A stretch of 64,000 nt of DNA from positions 248,001-312,000 of the forward strand of contig NZ_JACIEM010000002.1 in assembly GCF_014196845.1 (NCBI RefSeq). The letters are read 5' to 3'. The stretch is from Aurantimonas endophytica (lineage in GTDB: Bacteria > Pseudomonadota > Alphaproteobacteria > Rhizobiales > Rhizobiaceae). Below are positions 19,820 through 27,952 of this stretch, piece by piece. Under the pieces are notes generated by a model that was not told where the DNA came from, searched no databases, and worked only from the letters and a program-made list of their open reading frames with translations. Position 1 is the stretch's first letter. The number at the start of each line of letters is the position of its first letter. The position numbers and the translations under genes are program-made.

Positions 19820-20601
19820 GCGGCTTCGAAGCCCGCTGGCTGGATCTGCGCGAGCCGGCCGACATTGCCGCCCGCGACACCGGGCTCCTGGAAGCGGCGG
19901 CAGCGTATCTTTTAGCCAAGCCCCACGCGCTCGCCGTCGATCTCGGCTGCGGCACCGGCTCGACGCTGCGCACGCTCGGGCCGCTGGTCCCGGGCCTGCA
20001 CTGGCGGCTGGTCGACAACGATCCGGCCCTTCTGGCCGAGGCAGAGCGGCGCCGGCCGGCAGGCAGCTCGGTCGAGACGGTGCTCGCCGATCTCGGAGAT
20101 CTCGATGCGCTCGAACTGAGGCCAGCCCGACTCGCTACCGCCTCGGCCCTGTTCGATCTCGCGTCGAGGAACTTCGTCGCCGGCCTCGCAAGGCGCCTCT
20201 CGCGCGAGCGCATCGGCCTCTATGCTGCGCTGAGCTATGACGGGACGATCGCCTTCGACGTGCCGCATCCGCAGGACGCGGCCATGGTGGCGCTGTTCAA
20301 CGCACACCAGCGCGGCGACAAGGGTCTCGGCCCGGCGCTCGGACCGGACGCGGGCGCCGTGCTCGCCGAGGAGCTTGCCGCTAAGGGCTTCGATGTCCGT
20401 ACGGCGCCAAGCCCCTGGCGGCTCGACGCCAGCATGCCGGGGCTGCAGACGAAGTTCGTCGAGGGCATCGCCGCGGCGGTGCGCGAGACCGGCGAACTAA
20501 CAGAGGCCGCGATTGCTGGCTGGCTCGATGCGCGGCTTGGCGTGGTGGCGTCGAGCGGCTGCCGTGTCGGCCACCTCGACGTTCTGGCCCTGCCGCGGTA
20601 G
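19816..20601 (+). CDS. Class I SAM-dependent methyltransferase in the PTPS-like cluster
   Basis: A 261-residue methyltransferase. Motif I is 'LAVDLGCGTGSTLRTL', followed by 'WRLVDNDPALLAEAERR' (acidic ribose-binding residue) and 'TASALFDLASRNF'. The substrate is unknown. ATG 19816 sits in an ATGA overlap with the glycosyltransferase stop. Last gene of the set; it converges with cytochrome b561 three bases later. Confidence 0.85.
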   Translation: MSGFEARWLDLREPADIAARDTGLLEAAAAYLLAKPHALAVDLGCGTGSTLRTLGPLVPGLHWRLVDNDPALLAEAERRRPAGSSVETVLADLGDLDALELRPARLATASALFDLASRNFVAGLARRLSRERIGLYAALSYDGTIAFDVPHPQDAAMVALFNAHQRGDKGLGPALGPDAGAVLAEELAAKGFDVRTAPSPWRLDASMPGLQTKFVEGIAAAVRETGELTEAAIAGWLDARLGVVASSGCRVGHLDVLALPR

Positions 20602-20604
20602 CCG

Positions 20605-21144
20605 CTAGAGCATGCGCTGCAGGGTCGGATCGCGTCGCAGCACATGGTGGTGCAGCACCCCGCCGATATGCAGCGCGAACAGGACGAGGATGCTCCAGCC
20701 GAGGAAGATGTGGATGCTCTTCAGCGTCTCCGCCGCGTCCGACTTGCCGATCGGGCTCCAGACGGTGAAGAGGCCGAACCAGTCGAGCGGGAAACCGAAC
20801 GCGTTGGTCGTCAGGAAGCCGATCACCGGCTGGGCGATCAGCGCGACATAGAGCAGCGCATGCACCGCCGCGGCGGTGCGTGCCTCCCAGACCGGCAGCG
20901 GCGGCCCGGGCGGCGGCGGCCGCAGCAGCCGGACGGCGAGCCGCGCCAGCATCAGCCAGAGGATCAGGAAGCCGAGCGATTCGTGCAGCATGTAGAAGCT
21001 GAGCTTGGTGTCCTCGTTGATGAACTTGATCACCATGCCGAGCGGCCAGACGGCGAGGACCAGAACGGCGACCAGCCAGTGCAGGGCGCGGGAGACGACC
21101 GGGTAGCGGCGGTCCTCGGGCAGATAGGCATCGATCGGCGTCAT
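20605..21144 (-). CDS. Cytochrome b561-type di-haem membrane protein
   Basis: A 179-residue, four-helix inner-membrane cytochrome b (COG3038). Haem-ligand His residues occur in 'SRALHWLVAVLVLAVW', 'FYMLHESLGFLILWLML', 'AVHALLYVALIAQPVIGF' and 'LGWSILVLFALHIGGVLHHH', as in YodB/YceJ proteins. These oxidise quinol or take electrons from quinol for superoxide or periplasmic partners. Monocistronic; no recognisable partner gene next to it. Confidence 0.9.
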   Translation of the reverse strand: MTPIDAYLPEDRRYPVVSRALHWLVAVLVLAVWPLGMVIKFINEDTKLSFYMLHESLGFLILWLMLARLAVRLLRPPPPGPPLPVWEARTAAAVHALLYVALIAQPVIGFLTTNAFGFPLDWFGLFTVWSPIGKSDAAETLKSIHIFLGWSILVLFALHIGGVLHHHVLRRDPTLQRML

Positions 21145-21227
21145 CGGCGGGGCTCCGTGGCGGGAGGCTGAGTGAGCTTAACCGCAGATGGCTGCGCCGC
21201 GAAGCGCCGCATTGCCACGCCCGGTCA

Positions 21228-22172
21228 TCATTGCGCCGCGTCGATCTCGGCGCCTGTCGGCATGGCGGACTGGGCGCCGACCCTCCGGCAGGCGAGGGAA
21301 CCGGCAATCACCGCCCGGCGGGCCGCATCGGGGACGGCGAGTCCTGTCGCGAGCCCGGCCGCGAGCACGCCCACGAAGGTGTCGCCGGCGCCGGTCGTGT
21401 CGACCACGGTCACTTTGTGTGCGGCGATCCTGTTAAGCGGCGCGACAGGGTCGGCGAGGATCGCGCCTTCGGCGCCCAGCGTTGCGATAACCACGATGCC
21501 ATGGCGCCCGGCCAGCGCGCCGGCCTGTTCGTCTGCGCCGCCAGCGGGAAGGCCCGCAAGCTCGGCAGCGGCTGCGAGCTCGGTCTCGTTCACGACCAGG
21601 CAGTCGGTCAGCGCCAGCAGCTGCTCCAGCGTGGCCGCATCGAGCTGGCGCGGCACCGGCGCCAGGTTGACGACCACCCGCGCCCCGCAAGCGCGAGCCT
21701 TTGTCGCCGCGGCGAGGTTTTCCGTGAGCGGCGTCTCCATCTGCAGCACGAGGACGCTTCGCGCATCGAGCCGCTCATCGCCCAGCGCCTCTGCGGTGAG
21801 ACGGCCATTGGCGCCGCTGGCGACGGTGATGGCGTTCTCGCCGGCGGCGTCGATGCTGATGAAGGCGCATCCGGTACGGTCCGCCGCCTTCCGGATGGCG
21901 GCAGTGCCGATGCCTTCACCGGCGAGATTGTCGATGACCGCTCCGCCCAGCGCATCCTCGCCGACCGCGCCCACCATCGCGACGCGGCCTTCGCCGCCCA
22001 GCGCCCGCGCGGCGGCGACCGCCTGGTTTGCGCCCTTGCCGCCGAAGAGCTGGTCGTAGCCCGGCGCGAGCACCGTCTCGCCGGGACGAGGGATGGTCTC
22101 GACCCGGCAGACGAGGTCGACATTCAGGGAGCCGAACACCACGACCAGCGGCGTATCCGGTTGCTCGCTCAT
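21228..22172 (-). CDS. rbsK: Ribokinase (PfkB family)
   Basis: A 314-residue sugar kinase of the PfkB fold. N-terminal 'VFGSLNVDLVCRVETIPRPGET' and 'GYDQLFGGKGANQAVAAARAL' (substrate GG motif), and C-terminal 'VTVVDTTGAGDTFVGVLAAGLA' with the catalytic Asp in GAGD, are ribokinase signatures. It would phosphorylate ribose at O5 in the cytoplasm. ATG 22172 follows the cupin stop by 7 bases, so the two are co-transcribed. No ribose transporter is adjacent. Confidence 0.9.
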   Translation of the reverse strand: MSEQPDTPLVVVFGSLNVDLVCRVETIPRPGETVLAPGYDQLFGGKGANQAVAAARALGGEGRVAMVGAVGEDALGGAVIDNLAGEGIGTAAIRKAADRTGCAFISIDAAGENAITVASGANGRLTAEALGDERLDARSVLVLQMETPLTENLAAATKARACGARVVVNLAPVPRQLDAATLEQLLALTDCLVVNETELAAAAELAGLPAGGADEQAGALAGRHGIVVIATLGAEGAILADPVAPLNRIAAHKVTVVDTTGAGDTFVGVLAAGLATGLAVPDAARRAVIAGSLACRRVGAQSAMPTGAEIDAAQ

Positions 22173-22179
22173 CGCCGGA

Positions 22180-22662
22180 TCAACCCGGATGGCGATGGAT
22201 CGGGTCAACCCAATAGACCGCCTCGGGCTTCTCGACCGGGTCGATATCGGGGATGTTGACCACCACGGCCTCGTTGTCGGAGCGCACCAGCACGCATTCG
22301 AGCGGCTCGCCGGGATCGGCGTTGATCTCCTGGTGCGGCACGTAGGGCGGCACGAAGATGAAGTCGCCGGGCCCCGCCTCGGCGACGAATTCGAGCCGCT
22401 CGCCCCAGCGCATGCGCGCCTTTCCCCGAACCACGAAGATGACGCTTTCCAGGGCCCCGTGGTGATGGAAGCCGGTCTTGGCATCGGGCTCGATCGTCAC
22501 CGTGCCGGCCCATATCTTCTGGGCGCCGACGCGGGCGTGGTTGATCGCCGCTTGGCGGAACATGCCAGGCGTCTGCGCCGTATTCGGATCGAGCTGGTCG
22601 CCCTTGATGACGCGCACACCGTCATGCTTCCAGCGTGGCTCGTCGGGATGGGGTTCTGTCAT
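22180..22662 (-). CDS. Cupin-domain protein
   Basis: A 160-residue single-domain cupin. Motif 1 'TGFHHHGALESVIFVVRGKARMRWGE' contains the metal-binding His/Glu set, and motif 2 'GDFIFVPPYVPHQEIN' the second His. The barrel fold suggests a metal-dependent isomerase, epimerase or dioxygenase, or a sugar-binding role, but the sequence does not decide. Located 7 bases before the ribokinase gene. Confidence 0.85.
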   Translation of the reverse strand: MTEPHPDEPRWKHDGVRVIKGDQLDPNTAQTPGMFRQAAINHARVGAQKIWAGTVTIEPDAKTGFHHHGALESVIFVVRGKARMRWGERLEFVAEAGPGDFIFVPPYVPHQEINADPGEPLECVLVRSDNEAVVVNIPDIDPVEKPEAVYWVDPIHRHPG

Positions 22663-22739
22663 CAGGCTCGTCCGCGGGTCGTGGTTGCGGCAAGGCTAGC
22701 GTGCCTGCCCGCCCAGCGAAAGCCTCGGCGGCGTTCGCC

Positions 22740-23141
22740 TCAGGCAGCCGCGGCGCACGCGGCGCAGCGGCCGCGCAACTCGATCGTCGTCTTGGCGACG
22801 GCGAAGTCGGCCTTCTTTGCCAGCGTCTCCAGCCGGTGGATCGTGGCCTCGTCGGACAACTCGAGCACCTTGCCGCACTGCTCGCAGATGGCGAACACCG
22901 CCGCATCGTGCTCGCCATGACCGTGATGGCAGGCGACGAAGGCGTTGAGGCTCTCCAGCCGGTGGACGAGGCCGATCTCCACCAGCTTGTCGAGCGCGCG
23001 ATAGACCTGCAGCGGCGCGCGCAGGCCCTCTTCGCGCAGATTGTCGAGGATCGTATAGGCGCTCAGCGGGCTGCCGGCGCGGGTCAGGGCGGTGTAGACC
23101 AGCGACTGGTTGCGCGTCAGGTCGGGGTGCGTCGAAGTCAT
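22740..23141 (-). CDS. zur: Fur-family zinc uptake regulator
   Basis: A 133-residue Fur-type repressor. N-terminal winged helix ('LTRNQSLVYTALTRAGSPLSAY') and a C-terminal dimerisation domain with 'CHHGHGEHD' and structural zinc pairs CEQC and CAAC. Location downstream of znuB with an ATGA overlap identifies it as Zur and not Fur or Mur. With zinc bound it should repress znuA and znuCB-zur through the paired sites at 24882-24915, giving autoregulation. Confidence 0.93.
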   Translation of the reverse strand: MTSTHPDLTRNQSLVYTALTRAGSPLSAYTILDNLREEGLRAPLQVYRALDKLVEIGLVHRLESLNAFVACHHGHGEHDAAVFAICEQCGKVLELSDEATIHRLETLAKKADFAVAKTTIELRGRCAACAAAA

Positions 23142-23968
23142 GACCGGGCTCCGGCTCTTGTCCTGCCGCGCAACGCCAAGGCCCAGCCTGCCAGCGGCGA
23201 CAGGCTGATCAGGAACAGGAGCAGTGCGGCGACGACGATGGTCGGTCCCGACGGCGTGTCCCATTGCAGCGATCCGAAAAGGCCCCCGATGGCGGCGAGA
23301 ACGCCGATCGCCGCGGCCAGCACCGCCATGCCCTCCGGGCTCACGGAGAACCGCCGTGCCGCGGCTGCCGGGATGATCAGCAGCGCGGTGATCAGGAGGA
23401 CGCCGACGATCTTCATCGCGATGGCGATGACCGTCGCCATCAGGACCATGAAGATGAGGTTGGCGCGCTCGGGCCGCATTCCCTCCGCGGCCGCAAGATC
23501 GACATTGACCGTCGCGGCGAAGAGCGGCCGCCAGATCGCCGCCAGCACGGCGAGCACAAGGGCGCCGCCGCCGTAGATCAGCGCGATGTCGGTGCGCGAG
23601 ACCGCGAGAATGTCGCCGAACAGGAGACCCATCAGGTCCACCCGCACCCACGGCATGAAGGCGATCACCACCAGACCGACGGCGAGCGCGGAATGCGACA
23701 GCAGGCCAAGCAGCGAGTCCGAGGAGAGCGAGGCGCGGCGCTGCAGCCACAGCAGCGCCAGCGACACGAAGGCCGCCACGACGAAGACGGCCAGCGTCAC
23801 GTTGACCTGCAGCAGGAAGGCGAGGGCCACGCCGAGCAGCGCGGCGTGTGACAGCGTGTCGCCGAAATAGGCGAGCCGCCGCCACACGATGAAGCAGCCG
23901 AGCGGTCCCGCGACGAGGGCGACGCCGATGGCCGCCACGAAGGCACGGGCGAGAAATCCGTCAAGCAT
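23138..23968 (-). CDS. znuB: Zinc ABC transporter permease
   Basis: A 276-residue ABC-3 family permease for periplasmic zinc. N-terminus 'MLDGFLARAFVAAIGVALVAGPLGCFIVWRRLAYFGDTLSHAALLG' (read in parts) is classic ZnuB, with about eight hydrophobic helices. ATG 23968 is chosen because family members start with this MLD-; it overlaps the znuC stop by 8 bases. A longer form from 24034 would only add a Pro-rich tail. Confidence 0.94.
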   Translation of the reverse strand: MLDGFLARAFVAAIGVALVAGPLGCFIVWRRLAYFGDTLSHAALLGVALAFLLQVNVTLAVFVVAAFVSLALLWLQRRASLSSDSLLGLLSHSALAVGLVVIAFMPWVRVDLMGLLFGDILAVSRTDIALIYGGGALVLAVLAAIWRPLFAATVNVDLAAAEGMRPERANLIFMVLMATVIAIAMKIVGVLLITALLIIPAAAARRFSVSPEGMAVLAAAIGVLAAIGGLFGSLQWDTPSGPTIVVAALLLFLISLSPLAGWALALRGRTRAGARS

Positions 23969-24854
23969 GGATGTCCTCGGGGCGCGGCGTCCTGGCGGCA
24001 GGTTCGGCGGCGGGATCGTGGTCAGCATGGTCATGCGCCGAATGATCGTGCCCGCCGGCGCAGCTGGCCGTCACGCTGCCGTCGGCCTGGCGCACCCGTC
24101 CGTCGGGCAGATGCGTGTGGTCGTGGTGGTGGCGATAGAGAGCCAGCGCGTCGGCCGTCCGGTCGCCGAACAGCCGGCGATACTCGTCGCTGGCTGCCAC
24201 GACGCTCGGCGCGCCCTGGCAGCATATATGCCCGTTGAGGCAGATGACCCGGTCGGTGGCCGCCATCACCACGTGCAGGTCGTGGGAGATCAGCAGGATG
24301 CCGCAGCCGAGCTGGTCGCGGATCGTCACGATCAGCTCGTAGAGTGCGATCTCGCCGGAGAAGTCGACGCCCTGCACCGGCTCGTCGAGAACGAGCAGCT
24401 GCGGCTTGCGCGCGATCGCCCGTGCCAGCATGGCACGCTGGAACTCGCCGCCCGACAATTCGCGCACTTCCGCGTGGCGCAGATGCGAAATGCCGGTGCT
24501 CGCCAATGCGACGCCAACCTCGTCGGGGGTTAGGCGATTGGTCAGCTGCATGAAGCGCTGGACGGTGAGCGGCATCGTCCAGTCGACGGAGATCTTCTGC
24601 GGCACGTAGCCGACCCGCAGATCGTCCGCGCGCCGCGCGGTGCCCTCGGCTGGCAGCCAGATGCCGAGCGCCATCTTCGCCGTCGTCGATTTGCCCGAGC
24701 CGTTCGGCCCGATCAGCGTGACGATCTCGCGGGGCCGGACCTCGAGGTCGACGCCGCGCACCAGCCAACGGCCCGAGCGCTGCATGCCGGCACCGGCGAG
24801 CGATACGAGAGGAGAGGGAGAAGTCATCGTGACCGATATCTGGCGGATGCGCAT
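23961..24854 (-). CDS. znuC: Zinc ABC transporter ATP-binding protein
   Basis: A 297-residue ATPase for ZnuB. Walker A 'GPNGSGKST', the signature 'LSGGEFQRAMLARAI', Walker B 'LLVLDEP' and H-loop 'LLISHDLHVV' are all present. The C-terminal tail is His-rich ('YRHHHDHTH', 'GGHDHSAHDHADHD'), a known ZnuC feature that may sense or buffer zinc. The start is ATG 24854, or 24827 (MTSPSPL), which fits the family N-terminus equally well. First gene of znuC-znuB-zur. Confidence 0.95.
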   Translation of the reverse strand: MRIRQISVTMTSPSPLVSLAGAGMQRSGRWLVRGVDLEVRPREIVTLIGPNGSGKSTTAKMALGIWLPAEGTARRADDLRVGYVPQKISVDWTMPLTVQRFMQLTNRLTPDEVGVALASTGISHLRHAEVRELSGGEFQRAMLARAIARKPQLLVLDEPVQGVDFSGEIALYELIVTIRDQLGCGILLISHDLHVVMAATDRVICLNGHICCQGAPSVVAASDEYRRLFGDRTADALALYRHHHDHTHLPDGRVRQADGSVTASCAGGHDHSAHDHADHDPAAEPAARTPRPEDIHA

Positions 24855-24881
24855 GGGTGCTTGAGCTTCCCTATCTCATAC

Positions 24882-24915
24882 GTTATAGCGTTACGCAATA
24901 TTGTAACGTGATAAC
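24882..24915. promoter_or_regulatory. Two Zur-box-like sites in the znuC/znuA divergent promoter
   Basis: GTTATAGCGTTAC (24882-24894) and GTAACGTGATAAC (24903-24915) are near-exact inverted copies of each other. Each has GTTAT...TTAC/GTAA...ATAAC symmetry like alphaproteobacterial Zur boxes (GTTATnnnATAAC type). Their centres are 21 bases apart, two helical turns, so two Zur dimers could bind the same DNA face and shut both operons. Confidence 0.75.
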
Positions 24916-24938
24916 AAAACAAGCACTTGGAGCCTTGC

Positions 24939-26141
24939 ATGGTCCGTCGTCTCGCCCTTTCGGCCTCGCTGCTGCTGGCCACCGCAGGGATCGCCAATGC
25001 CGCCCCGAACGTCGTCGTCTCCATCAAGCCGCTGCATTCGCTCGTCGCAGCGGTGATGGAGGGTGTGAGCGAACCGTCGCTGATCGTCACGGGTGCCGGA
25101 TCGCCGCACAATTACGCGCTGAAGCCGTCACAGGCCGCTGCTTTGGAGGAAGCCGATCTGATCTTCTGGATGGGCCATGAGCTGGAGACGTTCCTGGAGC
25201 GGCCGGTCGAGACGATCGGCACCGGCGCCACGGTGGTGTCCCTGATCGACGCGCCCGGCCTCAAGCTCCTGCCGTTCCGCGAAGGCGGTGCGTTCGAGGC
25301 GCATGATCACGCCCATGAGGGGCGCGCGGCCGAAGCGGCGGGCGGTCACGATCATGCCCACGAGGAAGCCGCCGGCGAGACCCACGACCATACCCACGAA
25401 GCCGAGGCTGGCGGCGAGCATCACGACCACGCCCATGAGGCGGCGGCAGGTCATTCCCACGATGACGATCACGGGGCATCGGCTTCCGAGGCGACGCACG
25501 ATCACGCTCATGAAGAACCGGCCGCGGGCCACGATCATGCGCACGAGGAGGCTGCTGCCGGCGCCGGCCACAATCACGACCGTTCGCACGGAGCGTCGGA
25601 AGGCGGCCACGACCACGGCGACTTCGACCCGCATGTCTGGCTCGATCCGCAGAATGCCAAGGCGCTGGCCGCGGCCATCGGCTCGGCGCTCGCCGCCGCC
25701 GATCCGGAGAATGCCGAACGTTACGCCGCCAACACCGCCACGCTCGACCAGCGGCTCGACGCATTGACGGCAGAGGTCGAGGCCCAGCTGGAGCCGGTGA
25801 AGGATCGCGGCTTCATCGTCTTCCACGATGCCTACCACTATTTCGAGGACCGCTTCGGGCTCGAGGCGGCCGGCTCGATCACCATCAACCCCGAGACGCC
25901 TCCGGGCGCCGAGCGTGTCACGGAAATTCAGGCGCGGGTGCGCGAGCTCGGCGCGACCTGCGTCTTCGCCGAGCCTCAGTTCGAGCCGCGCATCATCTCG
26001 GTCGTTACCGAGGGCACCGAGGCGCGCACCGGTGAGCTGGATCCACTGGGCGCTGCCATCGCGGACGGGCCGGAGCTCTATTTCGAGCTGATCGAAACGA
26101 TGGCGGCATCGATGCGCGAGTGCCTCGCCGACCCCAGCTGA
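24939..26141 (+). CDS. znuA: Zinc ABC transporter substrate-binding protein with long His-rich loop
   Basis: A 400-residue periplasmic zinc-binding protein (cluster A-I). Signal peptide 1-21 (ANA/AP). Zinc ligands are H57 ('SPHNYALKPS'), H232 ('DPHVWLDP') and the later His in 'FHDAYHYF', with Asp in 'DPLG'. Residues 121-227 are a loop with 27 His in 107 residues, built from repeats of (G/T)HDHAHE, much longer than the 20-40 residue loop of typical ZnuA. ATG 24939 is preceded by GGAG six bases upstream; an in-frame TTG at 24927 lies too close to the Zur sites. Confidence 0.95.
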   Translation: MVRRLALSASLLLATAGIANAAPNVVVSIKPLHSLVAAVMEGVSEPSLIVTGAGSPHNYALKPSQAAALEEADLIFWMGHELETFLERPVETIGTGATVVSLIDAPGLKLLPFREGGAFEAHDHAHEGRAAEAAGGHDHAHEEAAGETHDHTHEAEAGGEHHDHAHEAAAGHSHDDDHGASASEATHDHAHEEPAAGHDHAHEEAAAGAGHNHDRSHGASEGGHDHGDFDPHVWLDPQNAKALAAAIGSALAAADPENAERYAANTATLDQRLDALTAEVEAQLEPVKDRGFIVFHDAYHYFEDRFGLEAAGSITINPETPPGAERVTEIQARVRELGATCVFAEPQFEPRIISVVTEGTEARTGELDPLGAAIADGPELYFELIETMAASMRECLADPS

Positions 26142-26304
26142 CGCTCGGCGCAGCGGCGTGCACGGTCACAGATCCGTGCCGCCTGAGGTCAGCCATTGAG
26201 CCTTCACACCCCCTCGCGCTAAGTCGGATGGTCTCTGGCGATCGGACGTGGCGGGTAGCTGTCCCGCGCATCGTCCGGCCAGAGAGCATGGGAGGGGGAG
26301 AGCC

Positions 26305-27924
26305 ATGGCCGACGATCGGACGATCGAGGAGTTCGACTACATCGTCGCGGGGGCCGGCTCGGCGGGCTGCGTCCTCGCCAACCGCCTGTCGGCGGACCCG
26401 CGCAACCGCGTTCTGCTGCTCGAAGGCGGCGGCAAGGACAACTGGATCTGGTTCCACATCCCGGTCGGCTATCTCTTCGCCATCGGCAATCCGCGTTCCG
26501 ACTGGATGTTCAAGACGGTGCCGCAGGCGGGGCTGAACGGCCGGGCCTTGGCCTATCCGCGCGGCAAGACGCTGGGCGGCTCCTCGGCGATCAACGCCAT
26601 GATCTACATGCGCGGCCAGGCCGCCGACTACGATCACTGGCGCCAGCTGGGACTTACCGGCTGGGGCTGGGACGACGTCCTGCCGGTGTTCAAGGACATC
26701 GAGGACCATGTCGACGGTGAGAGCGCCTTCCACGGCGCCGGCGGCGAATGGCGGGTCGAGCACCCGCGCATCAGATGGGAGATCCTCGACCGGGTGCGCG
26801 ACGCGGCGGAGGCGGCGGGCGTGCCGAAGATCGCCGACTTCAACACCGGCGACAACGAAGGCTCGGCCTATTTCCAGGTCAACCAGAAGGGCGGCCGCCG
26901 CTGGAGCGCGGCACGCGGCTTCCTGAAGCCGGCCCTGCACCGCCCGAACCTGACGGTCGCCACCGGCGTGCTCATTGAGAAGGTCGCGATCGAGAATGGC
27001 CGGGCCGTGGCGGTTCATTACCGCAGGGACGGCGAGGCGATCGAGGCTCGGGCGCGGGCCGAGATCGTGCTGTCCGCCGGCGCCGCCGGCTCGCCGCTGA
27101 TCCTCGAGCGCTCCGGCATCGGCGACGGCGAGCGCCTGCGCACCCACGGGCTGGAATGCCGTCACCATCTGCCGGGCGTCGGCGAGAATTTGCAGGACCA
27201 TCTGCAGATCCGGCCGATCTACAAGGTCCATGGCATCAAGACGCTGAACTCCGAATACGCCAATCTTTTCCGCCGAGCGATGATGGGCGTCGACTATGCG
27301 CTGCGCCGCCGCGGGCCGCTGACCATGGCGCCGAGCCAGGTCGGCGCCTTCGTCAAATCCGCGCCACGCTACGCCACCGCCAATCTGGAGTTCCACTTCC
27401 AGCCGCTGTCGCTCGACGACTGGGGCGCCGGCCTGCACAAATTCTCGGCCTTCACGGCAAGCGTCTGCAACCTTCGGCCGACCAGCCGCGGCCGCATCCA
27501 CATGTCGGGGCCAAATTTCGATCATCCGCCGGAGATCGACCCGAACTATCTCGCCACCGACGAGGATCGCGAGGTGGCGGTCGAGAGCCTGGAATGGGCC
27601 CGCCGCATCGTCGCCCAGCCGCCGCTCGCGCGCTTTCGGCCGGAGGAGTACAAGCCCGGCGCCCATGTCGCCTCGAAGGAGGAGATGCTGGTGGCGGCCG
27701 GCGCCCTCGGCACGACGATCTTCCATCCGGTCGGCACGGCCAAGATGGGCCCCGAGGGCGACCGCATGGCGGTGCTCGACGAGCGGCTGCGCGTGCGCGG
27801 CATTGCCGGCCTGCGCGTCGCCGACGCCTCGGCCATGCCCACCATCACCTCCGGCAACACCAATTCCCCGACGATCATGATCGCGGAAAAGGCGGCGCGA
27901 ATGATGCTGGCCGACGGCAGATGA
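26305..27924 (+). CDS. GMC-family FAD oxidoreductase (choline dehydrogenase-like)
   Basis: A 539-residue flavoprotein of the glucose-methanol-choline family. N-terminal FAD motif 'DYIVAGAGSAGCVLANRL', 'YPRGKTLGGSSAINAMIYMRG' (GMC signature 1), 'SAGAAGSPLILERSGIGDGE' (signature 2), catalytic His in 'TIFHPVGTAKMG' and Asn in 'SGNTNSPT'. It oxidises an alcohol group, but the substrate is not evident and no betaine genes are nearby. Strong RBS (GGGAGGGGGAG) before ATG 26305. It is followed after 28 bases by an MBL-fold gene, possibly one operon. Confidence 0.92.
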   Translation: MADDRTIEEFDYIVAGAGSAGCVLANRLSADPRNRVLLLEGGGKDNWIWFHIPVGYLFAIGNPRSDWMFKTVPQAGLNGRALAYPRGKTLGGSSAINAMIYMRGQAADYDHWRQLGLTGWGWDDVLPVFKDIEDHVDGESAFHGAGGEWRVEHPRIRWEILDRVRDAAEAAGVPKIADFNTGDNEGSAYFQVNQKGGRRWSAARGFLKPALHRPNLTVATGVLIEKVAIENGRAVAVHYRRDGEAIEARARAEIVLSAGAAGSPLILERSGIGDGERLRTHGLECRHHLPGVGENLQDHLQIRPIYKVHGIKTLNSEYANLFRRAMMGVDYALRRRGPLTMAPSQVGAFVKSAPRYATANLEFHFQPLSLDDWGAGLHKFSAFTASVCNLRPTSRGRIHMSGPNFDHPPEIDPNYLATDEDREVAVESLEWARRIVAQPPLARFRPEEYKPGAHVASKEEMLVAAGALGTTIFHPVGTAKMGPEGDRMAVLDERLRVRGIAGLRVADASAMPTITSGNTNSPTIMIAEKAARMMLADGR

Positions 27925-27952
27925 AACCATCCACGACAGAATCGGACGACGC

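Noticed and set aside
25299-25619. DNA tandem repeat or sequencing artefact in znuA
   Set aside because: The repeats are in frame, degenerate at the DNA level and encode a plausible metal-binding loop.
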